Position numbers and translations under genes: made by a program. This document shows, piece by piece, positions 1 through 5,777 of a stretch of DNA of 5,777 nt; within the stretch, counting starts at the first letter, position 1; the number at the start of each line of letters is the position of its first letter. Source of the DNA: Fidelibacterota bacterium (GTDB taxonomy: Bacteria > Fidelibacterota > UBA2242 > JAFGTP01); contig JAIPJV010000147.1 of the NCBI GenBank assembly GCA_021734005.1, positions 1-5,777 on the forward strand, written 5' to 3'. Under the pieces are notes generated by a model that saw only the letters and a list, made by a program, of their open reading frames with translations, searched no databases and was not told where the DNA came from.

Positions 1-436
1 CGGGCTTATTGTTAAATAGGAATGAATCGCCAATAACCCGGGCTCGATCATCATAATTTCGAATACCCACACCGATCAGTTGCAACTTGCCCAGGATTGC
101 ATACATAAACAATGGCAAAATGGAAATCCAGCGGGATTGAGAATTAAATTTATAAAGAGTCAATTTTAAAGCATCCCGGCCGAAAATTTCCTGCTTTTTG
201 AATGTTTTCTTGCCAGTAAATATTTTTCGGATTAATAAACCCAGTCCTGTTAAAATTGCAAGAAGAGCAAAAGGCAAAGAAAGACAAAAGCTAATCAGGC
301 GCTGCAATATTTTTAAAAAACCATAAACCAGCTTTTTCAAACGAAAACTGAGCATAGTCCAAAAGCGCTTTTTTCTGCCTTTTTCAATGATCTGCTCCAG
401 ACTGTTAAGATCATCATAATTTCGGTCAGTTTTCAT
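1..436 (-). CDS. PGT-like (bacterial sugar transferase) protein lacking catalytic residues; 3' end outside window
   Basis: My translation gives 145 residues, open to the left edge. After a charged N-terminus (1-45), residues about 46-69 form one hydrophobic segment containing SLPF (53-56), resembling the Ser-Pro re-entrant helix of monotopic polyprenyl-phosphate sugar-1-phosphate transferases. FKKQEIFGRDALKLTLYKFNS (from 79) aligns with the family's FxRQExxGRxGxxFxxYKFRS. ILPLFMYAILGKLQLIGVGI (106-125) aligns without gaps to the region ELPQLxNVLxGxMSLVGPRP. KPG at the very edge fits the downstream PGITG motif. Differences are serious: the catalytic Asp-Glu is Ser105-Ile106, GPRP is GVGI, KFRS is KFNS, and the usual 30-40 residues between the two motifs are reduced to a handful. 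Intact frame and good ribosome site argue against random decay. A non-catalytic PGT homologue or scaffold is likely; a diverged enzyme is possible. Confidence 0.75.
   Translation of the reverse strand, partial: MKTDRNYDDLNSLEQIIEKGRKKRFWTMLSFRLKKLVYGFLKILQRLISFCLSLPFALLAILTGLGLLIRKIFTGKKTFKKQEIFGRDALKLTLYKFNSQSRWISILPLFMYAILGKLQLIGVGIRNYDDRARVIGDSFLFNNKP
46..61 (-). repeat. 16-bp direct repeat, copy 2 (inside PGT-like gene)
   Basis: Second exact copy of the element at 409-424, again encoding Arg-Asn-Tyr-Asp-Asp, here at residues 126-130, immediately after the position where the family normally has GPRP. Whether this is chance, a small internal duplication or a protein motif used twice is not decided by the sequence. 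Confidence 0.8.
409..424 (-). repeat. 16-bp direct repeat, copy 1 (start of PGT-like gene)
   Basis: CGAAATTATGATGATC on the minus strand, identical to the copy at 46-61 and in the same orientation and reading frame. It encodes Arg-Asn-Tyr-Asp-Asp at residues 5-9 of the PGT-like protein. The copies are 363 bp (121 codons) apart. Confidence 0.8.
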
Positions 437-444
437 TGCTCGCT

Positions 445-450
445 CCCTCC
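445..450 (-). promoter_or_regulatory. Shine-Dalgarno site of the PGT-like gene
   Basis: GGAGGG on the minus strand lies 8 bases before the ATG at 436. The 47-bp spacer to the previous gene (437-483) holds this site and an AT-rich stretch with a run of T, but no G/C-stable hairpin. The site fixes the start of the edge-truncated gene. Confidence 0.75.
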
Positions 451-483
451 TGGCAACAAATATGTAAATAAAAAGCCTTATTA

Positions 484-1596
484 TTAAATATTGTTTTCAA
501 ATTCCTCCAAAATAGTTTCTGCGTGTTTTTCCCAGCTGAATATTTTTGCTCTTTCCAGGCCTTTTTCTACCATTTCTTTTCGCTTATGATCGTCATTAAT
601 GACCTTTATAATGCTGTTTTTTATATGGTCGATATCTTTTGGATCAAAGGTCACAACTGCTGATCCACCAATTTCCGGCAGTGAAGAAGTATCAGAGCAA
701 ATAGCCGGAACTCCGCTGGCCATAGCCTCGATCAAAGGAATTCCAAAACCTTCATACAAAGATGGAAAAATATACAACGAAGCCTGTCGATACAATTGGG
801 GCAGTTGCTGACTGGTAATGAAACCCGGTAAATGAATGCGGTCTATATCAGGCGAATTTTCTACATAATCAACAACCACATCACCACCTGACCAGACTTT
901 GCCGGGAAGGTAGAGATCATATTTGTCTTTAATCTGAAATGGCAAGCGTTCATAGGCTTTTATGAGTCGCAGATGATTTTTTCCGGGATGCTCGATACGG
1001 GCAAGATACAAAAAATAGTCCTTATTCAATATTTTGTTATTTTGATTTTGCTCCTCAGGCTGAAAAAGCTGGCTGTCATAGCCATTATAATTGATAGTTA
1101 TTTGAGATTCGGGAAGATCATAAAATTCAAGCATATCCTGTTTTGTATTTTTGCTAATCGCCATAATGGAAGGAGCTTTTTTTAAAAAATGGGGCACAAT
1201 TTTTTTTATATAGAACATGCGCCAGGGATCGTATTTGCCAGAAATATGAAACTGGGAAAGATCATGAAAAGTAACTATAGTAAAATTGGGATAAAAGCTT
1301 AATAAACGGCGATTACCAGCCGGAAGAAAAATACAATCCACATCCATTTTTCTGATTCTGAAAGGCAAAATTAACAAATGCCAGATCATGTTAAGAACGG
1401 GAAAACCCAGCCAGTTTGGGATTGTCTCAATATCCAAATTTGGATGCTCAACAGGAAATATTTCTCTATCATTTTCCATCAGGAAGAGAACAACTTCATT
1501 TTCCTGAACCAGCTCAGCCGCAACATGTTCAATATAATCGGAAATCCCCGACTGGCCACTATCGTAGGCCAGCCCACTCACAAATATCTTAAGCAT
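484..1596 (-). CDS. Family 4 glycosyltransferase, MtfB-like mannosyltransferase type, 370 residues
   Basis: A retaining GT-B enzyme. QSGISDYIEHVAAEL (15-29) matches the GGIGRY-type N-terminal loop of MtfB-like GT4 proteins. FHDLSQFHISGKYDPWRMFY (110-129) and AISKNTKQDMLEFY (146-159) match the family's HDL and S-x-x-T-x-x-D segments. YNGYD (170-174) precedes the C-terminal domain, in which YLARIEHPGKNHLRLIKAYE (197-216) carries Arg200 and Lys206 for the donor diphosphate. YEGFGIPLIEAMASGVPAI (281-299) holds EX7E (Glu282, Glu290), and SSLPEIGGSA (304-313) is the characteristic serine-leucine-proline loop. Many relatives are mannosyl- or other hexosyltransferases of O-antigen or exopolysaccharide; the sugar used here is not provable. 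Soluble, with no membrane helix. Its start overlaps the stop of the GT4 upstream (ATGCTTAA, 8 bp). It ends in a tandem TAATAA, followed after 47 bp by the PGT-like gene. Confidence 0.92.
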   Translation of the reverse strand: MLKIFVSGLAYDSGQSGISDYIEHVAAELVQENEVVLFLMENDREIFPVEHPNLDIETIPNWLGFPVLNMIWHLLILPFRIRKMDVDCIFLPAGNRRLLSFYPNFTIVTFHDLSQFHISGKYDPWRMFYIKKIVPHFLKKAPSIMAISKNTKQDMLEFYDLPESQITINYNGYDSQLFQPEEQNQNNKILNKDYFLYLARIEHPGKNHLRLIKAYERLPFQIKDKYDLYLPGKVWSGGDVVVDYVENSPDIDRIHLPGFITSQQLPQLYRQASLYIFPSLYEGFGIPLIEAMASGVPAICSDTSSLPEIGGSAVVTFDPKDIDHIKNSIIKVINDDHKRKEMVEKGLERAKIFSWEKHAETILEEFENNI

Positions 1597-2734
1597 CTAG
1601 TTCCTTTAACAATTTATTAAATCGTTCTACGAATTTTTTCTGATTATATTCAGTTTTGACCAATTCAAAACCGGTTTGGCCCATTTTTTTTCTAAGTTCG
1701 GGATTGGAAATAAGTTTATCAATTTTTTGGGCCATAGCTTTCGAATCACCCGGCTCGACTAAATAGCCATTTTCTTCGTCATGCAACCATTCACTGATCC
1801 CGCCTACATCAAAACCAACAACCGGTAATTGATGAGCAAAAGCCTCCATACCAATTAAACCAAAAGGTTCCTGCCAGCGTGAAGGCACAATCAGGAGATC
1901 GGATTTGCTGTAATATTCGTCAACATTGGATTTCCAGCCTTCCAGACAAACCCGTTTTTCAAGATTGTATTTCTGGATCAGACTTTGAATGTAAGCAGTG
2001 TCATTGCCTTTGCCAATAATTGAGAGTGTATAGGGATTTTTGAGATAATGCAGGCTCTCAATTAATTGATCCAGACCTTTGCCTCGAATTATCTGGCCTA
2101 CATACAACAATTGAGCAGAGTTTGAGCTAGCTTTTTGCGAACTTTTTTTCTGAATTTGATAGAAGGGGTGAATTTTCTGGATGTTTTCAGCAGCAAAGTC
2201 ATTTTTGAGCAAATTCTGCCGCATAAATTCTGACAAGATAATCTGGCGGTCAGTTTGACGGGCCAATTTCAAAATCTGCATCCGTTTTAATAAGGGAATT
2301 GGTTGAATTCTACCTCCCCTTTTCTCAATAAGGCCCGAGCATAGGCTGCAAACAACAGGTTGAAAAGGCCGTTTGCAATTGATGCGAAAAAATGGATAAT
2401 ATTTGTGATGGCGAAGGCAATAATAATCATGATCATGAACCATGAGAATTGTTTTAAAATTATCAACCAGCCACTCGAGAAGTCCCGGATCTGAGATTTT
2501 ATGAAGGAAAGCTACATCAGTTTCTTCTGCCAAATTTTTCCGTTCATCTTCATCAAGTTCATTATATAGAAAAGTTTGCTGGAACACAGATGAAAAATCG
2601 TAATGGTCCTCCAATCTGTGTTCAAAAAGGCCCAGAGCTTCATGCTGATCAGATAATAGACCGGCAACTGAATGGATGTAGCGCTCTACTCCTCCGACAA
2701 AACCCTGGGACGTATTGACGTACAATATTTTCAT
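1589..2734 (-). CDS. Family 4 glycosyltransferase (GT-B fold) with cysteine-rich insert, 381 residues
   Basis: A retaining GT4 glycosyltransferase of normal length. GFVGGVERYIHSVAGLL (11-27) is the N-terminal glycine loop. MVHDHDYYCLRHH (98-110) starts a segment with Cys106, Cys120, Cys129 and Cys132, the last two as CSLC. An HDY...C...C..C arrangement recurs in one GT4 branch (ExpE7-like proteins) and might bind metal or stabilise the fold; that role is inference. YVGQIIRGKGLDQLI (211-225) gives the donor-binding Arg and Lys, and QEPFGLIGMEAFAHQLPVVGF (from 288) holds the EX7E pair Glu289 and Glu297. The start is firm: MKILYVN is typical, and an in-frame TGA at 2741-2743 rules out any extension. 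Unlike its neighbours it has no recognisable Shine-Dalgarno in the 10-bp spacer, so it may depend on translation of the gene before it. The 3' end overlaps the next gene by 8 bp. Sugar specificity is unknown. Confidence 0.92.
   Translation of the reverse strand: MKILYVNTSQGFVGGVERYIHSVAGLLSDQHEALGLFEHRLEDHYDFSSVFQQTFLYNELDEDERKNLAEETDVAFLHKISDPGLLEWLVDNFKTILMVHDHDYYCLRHHKYYPFFRINCKRPFQPVVCSLCSGLIEKRGGRIQPIPLLKRMQILKLARQTDRQIILSEFMRQNLLKNDFAAENIQKIHPFYQIQKKSSQKASSNSAQLLYVGQIIRGKGLDQLIESLHYLKNPYTLSIIGKGNDTAYIQSLIQKYNLEKRVCLEGWKSNVDEYYSKSDLLIVPSRWQEPFGLIGMEAFAHQLPVVGFDVGGISEWLHDEENGYLVEPGDSKAMAQKIDKLISNPELRKKMGQTGFELVKTEYNQKKFVERFNKLLKELDA
1602..1607 (-). promoter_or_regulatory. Ribosome binding site of the MtfB-like GT4 gene, inside the upstream coding sequence
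   Basis: AAAGGA on the minus strand lies 5 bases before the ATG at 1596 and within the last codons of the preceding glycosyltransferase. Together with the ATGCTTAA overlap it supports coupled translation and this start codon. Confidence 0.7.
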
Positions 2735-2744
2735 ATTAGTTCAT

Positions 2745-3980
2745 TCATTTTTTATAATTATCAATAACCCTCTTATAAAAATCGATCAATTTCTGGGCGA
2801 TAATTTCCCAGGTATAATTCTTTTTGACCTCTTTTCGGGCGTTTTCTTTTAAATTTTCCTGCAGTTTTGTGTCATTTTCCAGAGCCTCAAAAGCGTCAAT
2901 CAAAGATTCAATAGATTCGCTATCAAAGAAAAGACCGGTTTCCTTATCATTGATCAATTGTTGCAATCCCCCAACCCGGGAAGCAATTACAGGCACACCA
3001 GCTGACCAGGCTTCCAGAACAACAATGCCAAAAGGTTCGTGAATAGATGGTAAAATAAAATAGTCAGCAGACTGATAAGCACCGACCAGATCAGGATCAT
3101 CGGCTTCCAATCCGGGAATTATTGTACAAATATCCTCAAGTTCATAATTTTTGATTCTATTCTCTATGCTCTCATAATAGGTTTGAGAAGAAATCGGACC
3201 GATCAAAAGCAGATGCTTACCAGGGCTATTATTTTTCAGATAATTGAGCAATTCCAATAAGATCAGCTGGTTTTTCTGATAATCAATTCTACTCAGACAT
3301 AAAATAATTTCCCGGTCTTTTGGAATTTTGTATTTTTTACGAAAACTTACTTCATCTCCATTCTGAAATTTGTCATAATCAACTCCATTGGGAAGATACT
3401 CGACTATTTTATCGGGAAATCTTTCCCGGGTGGCTTCATATTCATTGTAACCAACGCAAAGAATTCCATCAGCATCCTTTAGAAAGCGATTTTTGCGGGT
3501 TAAAAAATCTATGACCTTACCATAATTAAAAGTATTCTCCAGCGGTTTCATCATCTCCTGAATTTCCGATTCAGGTACGTCAAAAAATCCACCGTGAAAA
3601 GATATGATGTAGGGAATTTTATTAGACCGGGCAGCTATGCGAACAAGATTGGCTATTCTTTGCATTGTATGGCAGTGCAAAATATCACAATCCTGTGATT
3701 TTATATATTTGTAAAGTGACCAGGAATAGGGATTTCCACCTTTTTTATCAAGGGCAAGCTTTTGTTGCTCATCAAGAGGATAATGGGGATAAAAATAGGG
3801 AAATCTACGAATCTGGATATTTTCAACAACTTCTCCAGCTCGCTCACAAAGAGCCTGAGTGGCGACGATCTGATTATCAATATTTTTTTTCGATAATTGT
3901 TGCGATAAGTTCCAGACCACAGTCTCTGTGCCACCCCATTCTTCAAACGCAAGTCTTCGCATGATTTGAATTACCTTCAT
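2745..3980 (-). CDS. Family 4 glycosyltransferase (GT-B fold), 411 residues
   Basis: A retaining GT-B glycosyltransferase. With the ATG at 3980 the protein begins MKVIQIMRRL and runs straight into EEWGGTETVVWNL (13-25), the Gly-Gly-x-Glu acceptor-side loop expected near the N-terminus of this family. The N-terminal domain also shows LHCHTM (101-106) and SFHGGFF (127-133). YLPNGVDYDKF (195-205) leads into the C-terminal domain, where LSRIDYQKNQ (229-238) supplies the Arg and Lys that bind the donor diphosphate. HEPFGIVVLEAWSAGVPVIAS (from 314) contains the EX7E motif, Glu315 and Glu323. No key residue is missing. No signal peptide or membrane helix is seen, so it should act at the cytoplasmic membrane face. 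The open frame extends to 4100, but those 40 codons overlap the GT2 gene out of frame and look unlike a GT4 N-terminus. Stop is TGA. Donor and linkage are unknown. Confidence 0.92.
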   Translation of the reverse strand: MKVIQIMRRLAFEEWGGTETVVWNLSQQLSKKNIDNQIVATQALCERAGEVVENIQIRRFPYFYPHYPLDEQQKLALDKKGGNPYSWSLYKYIKSQDCDILHCHTMQRIANLVRIAARSNKIPYIISFHGGFFDVPESEIQEMMKPLENTFNYGKVIDFLTRKNRFLKDADGILCVGYNEYEATRERFPDKIVEYLPNGVDYDKFQNGDEVSFRKKYKIPKDREIILCLSRIDYQKNQLILLELLNYLKNNSPGKHLLLIGPISSQTYYESIENRIKNYELEDICTIIPGLEADDPDLVGAYQSADYFILPSIHEPFGIVVLEAWSAGVPVIASRVGGLQQLINDKETGLFFDSESIESLIDAFEALENDTKLQENLKENARKEVKKNYTWEIIAQKLIDFYKRVIDNYKK

Positions 3981-3989
3981 AATACCTAA

Positions 3990-3998
3990 CCCTCCCCC
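3990..3998 (-). promoter_or_regulatory. Strong Shine-Dalgarno site that sets the GT4 start at 3980
   Basis: The minus strand reads GGGGGAGGG just upstream of the ATG at 3980; the GGAGG core is 10 bases from the start codon. It lies in the gap directly after the GT2 stop. It is the main evidence for starting the next gene here rather than at the in-frame ATG at 4100, which is buried in the GT2 coding region. Confidence 0.75.
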
Positions 3999-3999
3999 A

Positions 4000-4857
4000 T
4001 TAATTTTGGTAAGTATTGCCGTTGAAAAAATCTTTATTGCCTTTATAGGTAGCATATTTTTGAACTGCGCGGTATTGTAATCCATAGGGAATTTGATCAT
4101 AATTTCCGGTTTTAACTAAATAGAAAATATCGCGCAAAATTTCCATACCTAAAGGCCGTAAAAATTTGGAAAATAATTTGAAATCAGGACCATAAATAAA
4201 GGCCTCAGCCCGGCCTTCTTCATAAAATCGTTTATAGACCTGAGGCATTGTGTAGTTGTGCGAGTGTTCTACAATAGCATCGGGAACATATTCGATTTCA
4301 TATCCTTTCTTTTTCATGCGGTAAGACCATTCAATATCTTCGGAATACTGGACTTCCAGATCAAATGGATATTTGGTGATCAGGTCTTTGGGCACAGCAC
4401 TGGTGGCCAGAGAAAAGAAATGATGCCATTGACTGCTTATCGAGCCATCTCCAAAAGCACGCTCATAATCTTTGACTACCAGAGGATGGGAATCCGATCG
4501 TGGAATCTGACGTCCGAAACTGGCTGCAACACCGGAATCAGAAAGAGGTGCTATTAAATTGCCCAACCAATCCTGATTTTGCGGAATACAATCAGAATTA
4601 TTAAACACGATCAGCTCGCCTTTAGCCCGGGAAATTGCCGTATTTAAAACCGGTCCCGGTACATATTCTTCAGGACGAATCTGATAGACAGTTCCCTTGT
4701 TGTATTTCTGAATCAATTCATAAGTACCATCTGTCGAGCCAGAATCTACATTAACTATTTCGAAATCCTGAAAATTTTGCTCCAGGATGCCTTGAAAAGT
4801 TGCTTCAATAAATTCCATATCATTGATTGAGCGCATAATAATACTGACTTTAGGCAT
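4000..4857 (-). CDS. Family 2 glycosyltransferase (GT-A fold)
   Basis: A 285-residue cytoplasmic glycosyltransferase, a usual length for a single-domain GT2 enzyme. The N-terminus opens with PKVSIIMRSIND, the first beta strand of the nucleotide-sugar fold. VDSGSTDGT (37-45) is the classic uridine/diphosphate-binding loop. The metal site appears as FNNSDC (85-90), with Asn-Ser-Asp where DxD is usual; this is common in the family. EDIEWSYRMKKKGY (173-186) holds the acidic catalytic-base motif, and EHSHNYT (197-203) with the following KRFYEEG segment is typical of rhamnosyltransferase-like GT2 proteins. No membrane helix is seen. It probably transfers one sugar from a nucleotide donor to a lipid-linked glycan; donor and acceptor cannot be read from sequence. 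ATGCCTAA makes an 8-bp overlap with the regulator upstream, and the next gene starts 19 bp downstream. The start is supported by a good AAAGGA site and the conserved N-terminus. Confidence 0.92.
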   Translation of the reverse strand: MPKVSIIMRSINDMEFIEATFQGILEQNFQDFEIVNVDSGSTDGTYELIQKYNKGTVYQIRPEEYVPGPVLNTAISRAKGELIVFNNSDCIPQNQDWLGNLIAPLSDSGVAASFGRQIPRSDSHPLVVKDYERAFGDGSISSQWHHFFSLATSAVPKDLITKYPFDLEVQYSEDIEWSYRMKKKGYEIEYVPDAIVEHSHNYTMPQVYKRFYEEGRAEAFIYGPDFKLFSKFLRPLGMEILRDIFYLVKTGNYDQIPYGLQYRAVQKYATYKGNKDFFNGNTYQN

Positions 4858-5777
4858 TAGTATTTCCTTTGATTGGTATGGTCATAACAGTTTTATTAAA
4901 GTCACCATAGCGGTCAACAGTAAGGTCATCTGTAATTGAACGAATGATTTGCAGCCCCCGGCCTCTTTCACTCAGTTTTTCTGTGTTTTGCTCTTCAAAT
5001 TTTTCCAAATCTTCGAATTGCCATTCAATTCCCTTATCCCAGAATACTAATTCTATTTTTTCTCTAATTTTTAAAGATCCAATCACATGCACCAATTTTT
5101 GAAATTGATAACCATGTTCAATTATATTATTGAGACATTCATTAATTAACAGCTCAATTTTGGAAGCCAATTTGGGGTCATTAAGCCGTTCCTGGACAAA
5201 TTTTTCACTTTTTCGACCTATTCTGGCTACAGCTTTGCTGGTATTGCTAATTTTAAAAACGAATTCATTCTCAGGCTGCTTCTTCAATTTTTTAAAAGCC
5301 AGCACAGTAAAATCATCCTGGCTCGTATCGTAACCCAATTCTTCAAGCCGTTCTTTGAATCTATAAGGAATCTCAATAAAGTCATCAACCGGAATCAAAT
5401 CCTGCCGCATAATTTTCTGCAAACCTTCCAGACCAAGCTGTTCTCCTTGCTCATCTACGCATTCAAAAAGACCATCTGTGTAATAGAGCAAACATTTATT
5501 TGGATTAATCCGGCAAAGGCCTTCCTCCTCTTTTTTATAAGGCTGTCCGGGTAACCATCCCAGAGGAATCGAGCCTCTATCCTCAACTGTCTGAATTTCC
5601 TGCTCTACGGAATCATAGCACAAAAGAGGTGGATGCCCGGCACTAAAATAGCGAACCTCTTCTTCTTTTAAATTGATGCGGGTCATGACCATTGTGATAT
5701 AGGTGTCATTATTACTCAGAATATCCATGCGCAGAAGTTCATTGAGTCGATTCAAAATCCGGTAGGGCTCCAATTCT
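4850..5777 (-). CDS. SpoIIE-type phosphatase fused to RsbW-like ATPase/kinase domain (5' end outside window)
   Basis: Partial: the frame is open through the right edge, so the TTG at 5773 (residue 1 below) is only a numbering point. Residues 1-160 are the second half of a PP2C/SpoIIE phosphatase domain: an LNxLL helix, the sheet motif FSAGHPPLL (43-51), YYTDG (97-101, metal-site Asp99) and SQDDFTVL (151-158, the terminal DD metal motif). The first metal motif (GDxxGHG) would lie outside. Residues about 170-303 are a GHKL ATPase domain of the RsbW/SpoIIAB kind: N box around Glu212, Asn216 and EHGY (219-222), DKG (246-248) and the glycine-rich ERGRGL (269-274). Members dephosphorylate STAS anti-anti-sigma proteins and/or phosphorylate them or bind sigma factors; both activities in one chain suggest a bifunctional partner-switching regulator. 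No membrane segment is visible in this part. It ends in TAA overlapping the next gene by 8 bp, which ties it to glycan synthesis. Family is confident; the target is unknown. Confidence 0.9.
   Translation of the reverse strand, partial: ELEPYRILNRLNELLRMDILSNNDTYITMVMTRINLKEEEVRYFSAGHPPLLCYDSVEQEIQTVEDRGSIPLGWLPGQPYKKEEEGLCRINPNKCLLYYTDGLFECVDEQGEQLGLEGLQKIMRQDLIPVDDFIEIPYRFKERLEELGYDTSQDDFTVLAFKKLKKQPENEFVFKISNTSKAVARIGRKSEKFVQERLNDPKLASKIELLINECLNNIIEHGYQFQKLVHVIGSLKIREKIELVFWDKGIEWQFEDLEKFEEQNTEKLSERGRGLQIIRSITDDLTVDRYGDFNKTVMTIPIKGNTNA
4865..4870 (-). promoter_or_regulatory. Ribosome binding site of the GT2 gene, inside the upstream coding sequence
   Basis: AAAGGA reads on the minus strand 7 bases before the ATG at 4857. 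It lies within the last codons of the phosphatase-kinase gene, so ribosomes finishing that gene are well placed to restart. It supports the ATG at 4857 as the start. Confidence 0.7.

Noticed and set aside
1..40. Inverted repeat: CGGGCTTATTG (1-11) with CAATAACCCG (31-40), one bulged base
   Set aside because: It lies inside coding sequence of the PGT-like gene with a 19-base loop and no T-run; it is probably a chance match, and its setting is cut by the window edge.
437..483. Possible terminator between the MtfB-like GT4 and the PGT-like gene
   Set aside because: There is a T-rich run after TAATAAGGC, but the only foldable stem is about five A/T pairs, too weak for an intrinsic terminator; a good ribosome site follows.
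3701..3952. 83-codon minus-strand frame inside the first GT4
   Set aside because: It overlaps the strongly supported GT4 in another frame, shows no domain and has no ribosome site.
599..5333. Several plus-strand open frames of 64-99 codons
   Set aside because: All lie antisense to well-supported genes, have no recognisable domain, and look like shadows of the minus-strand coding pattern.
5771..5773. TTG as the start codon of the phosphatase-kinase gene
   Set aside because: The frame is still open at the window edge, the PP2C domain begins in mid-domain, and the first metal-binding motif is missing, so the true start lies outside.
1..5777. Mobile elements, tRNA/rRNA genes, CRISPR array, riboswitch or promoter
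   Set aside because: None seen on reading the window: no transposase, no regular spaced repeats, no structured RNA motif, and no gap over 47 bp in which an obvious promoter could sit.

Overview
The window is a compact piece of one leftward-reading (minus strand) gene cluster that builds or modifies a surface polysaccharide. A regulatory protein sits at its upstream end. DNA is AT-rich (about 35-43% GC in the lines I counted). All five visible starts are ATG, and most have purine-rich Shine-Dalgarno sequences. This fits a low-GC Firmicutes-like bacterium, possibly a halophilic anaerobe of the Halanaerobiales type, but nothing here proves the taxon.

In reading order, right to left: (1) 4850-5777, the C-terminal part of a protein fusing a SpoIIE/PP2C-type serine phosphatase to an RsbW/SpoIIAB-type ATPase (anti-sigma kinase) domain, with its N-terminus outside the window; (2) 4000-4857, a GT2 (GT-A fold) glycosyltransferase overlapping gene 1 by 8 bp; (3) 2745-3980, a GT4 (GT-B fold) glycosyltransferase whose start must be set 120 bases inside the longest open frame; (4) 1589-2734, a second GT4 with a cysteine-rich insert; (5) 484-1596, a third GT4 of the MtfB-like mannosyltransferase type, overlapping gene 4 by 8 bp; (6) 1-436, the N-terminal part of a protein that resembles the polyprenyl-phosphate sugar-1-phosphate transferase family (WcaJ/PglC/ExoY type) but lacks the catalytic Asp-Glu pair and the GPRP motif. 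It runs off the left edge.

Spacings are 8-bp overlap, 19 bp, 10 bp, 8-bp overlap and 47 bp, with no convincing terminator, so the six genes are probably one transcript. Inferred working model: a PGT-like membrane protein and four cytoplasmic glycosyltransferases assemble a lipid-linked oligosaccharide or exopolysaccharide. The phosphatase/kinase at the head would control the cluster or its output by partner switching on a STAS-domain protein, as SypE and SypA do for the Vibrio fischeri syp polysaccharide. No polymerase, flippase, STAS protein, RNA gene, mobile element or CRISPR array is visible. The most notable points are the apparently dead PGT-like protein and the close translational coupling of a phosphatase-kinase regulator to a glycosyltransferase.
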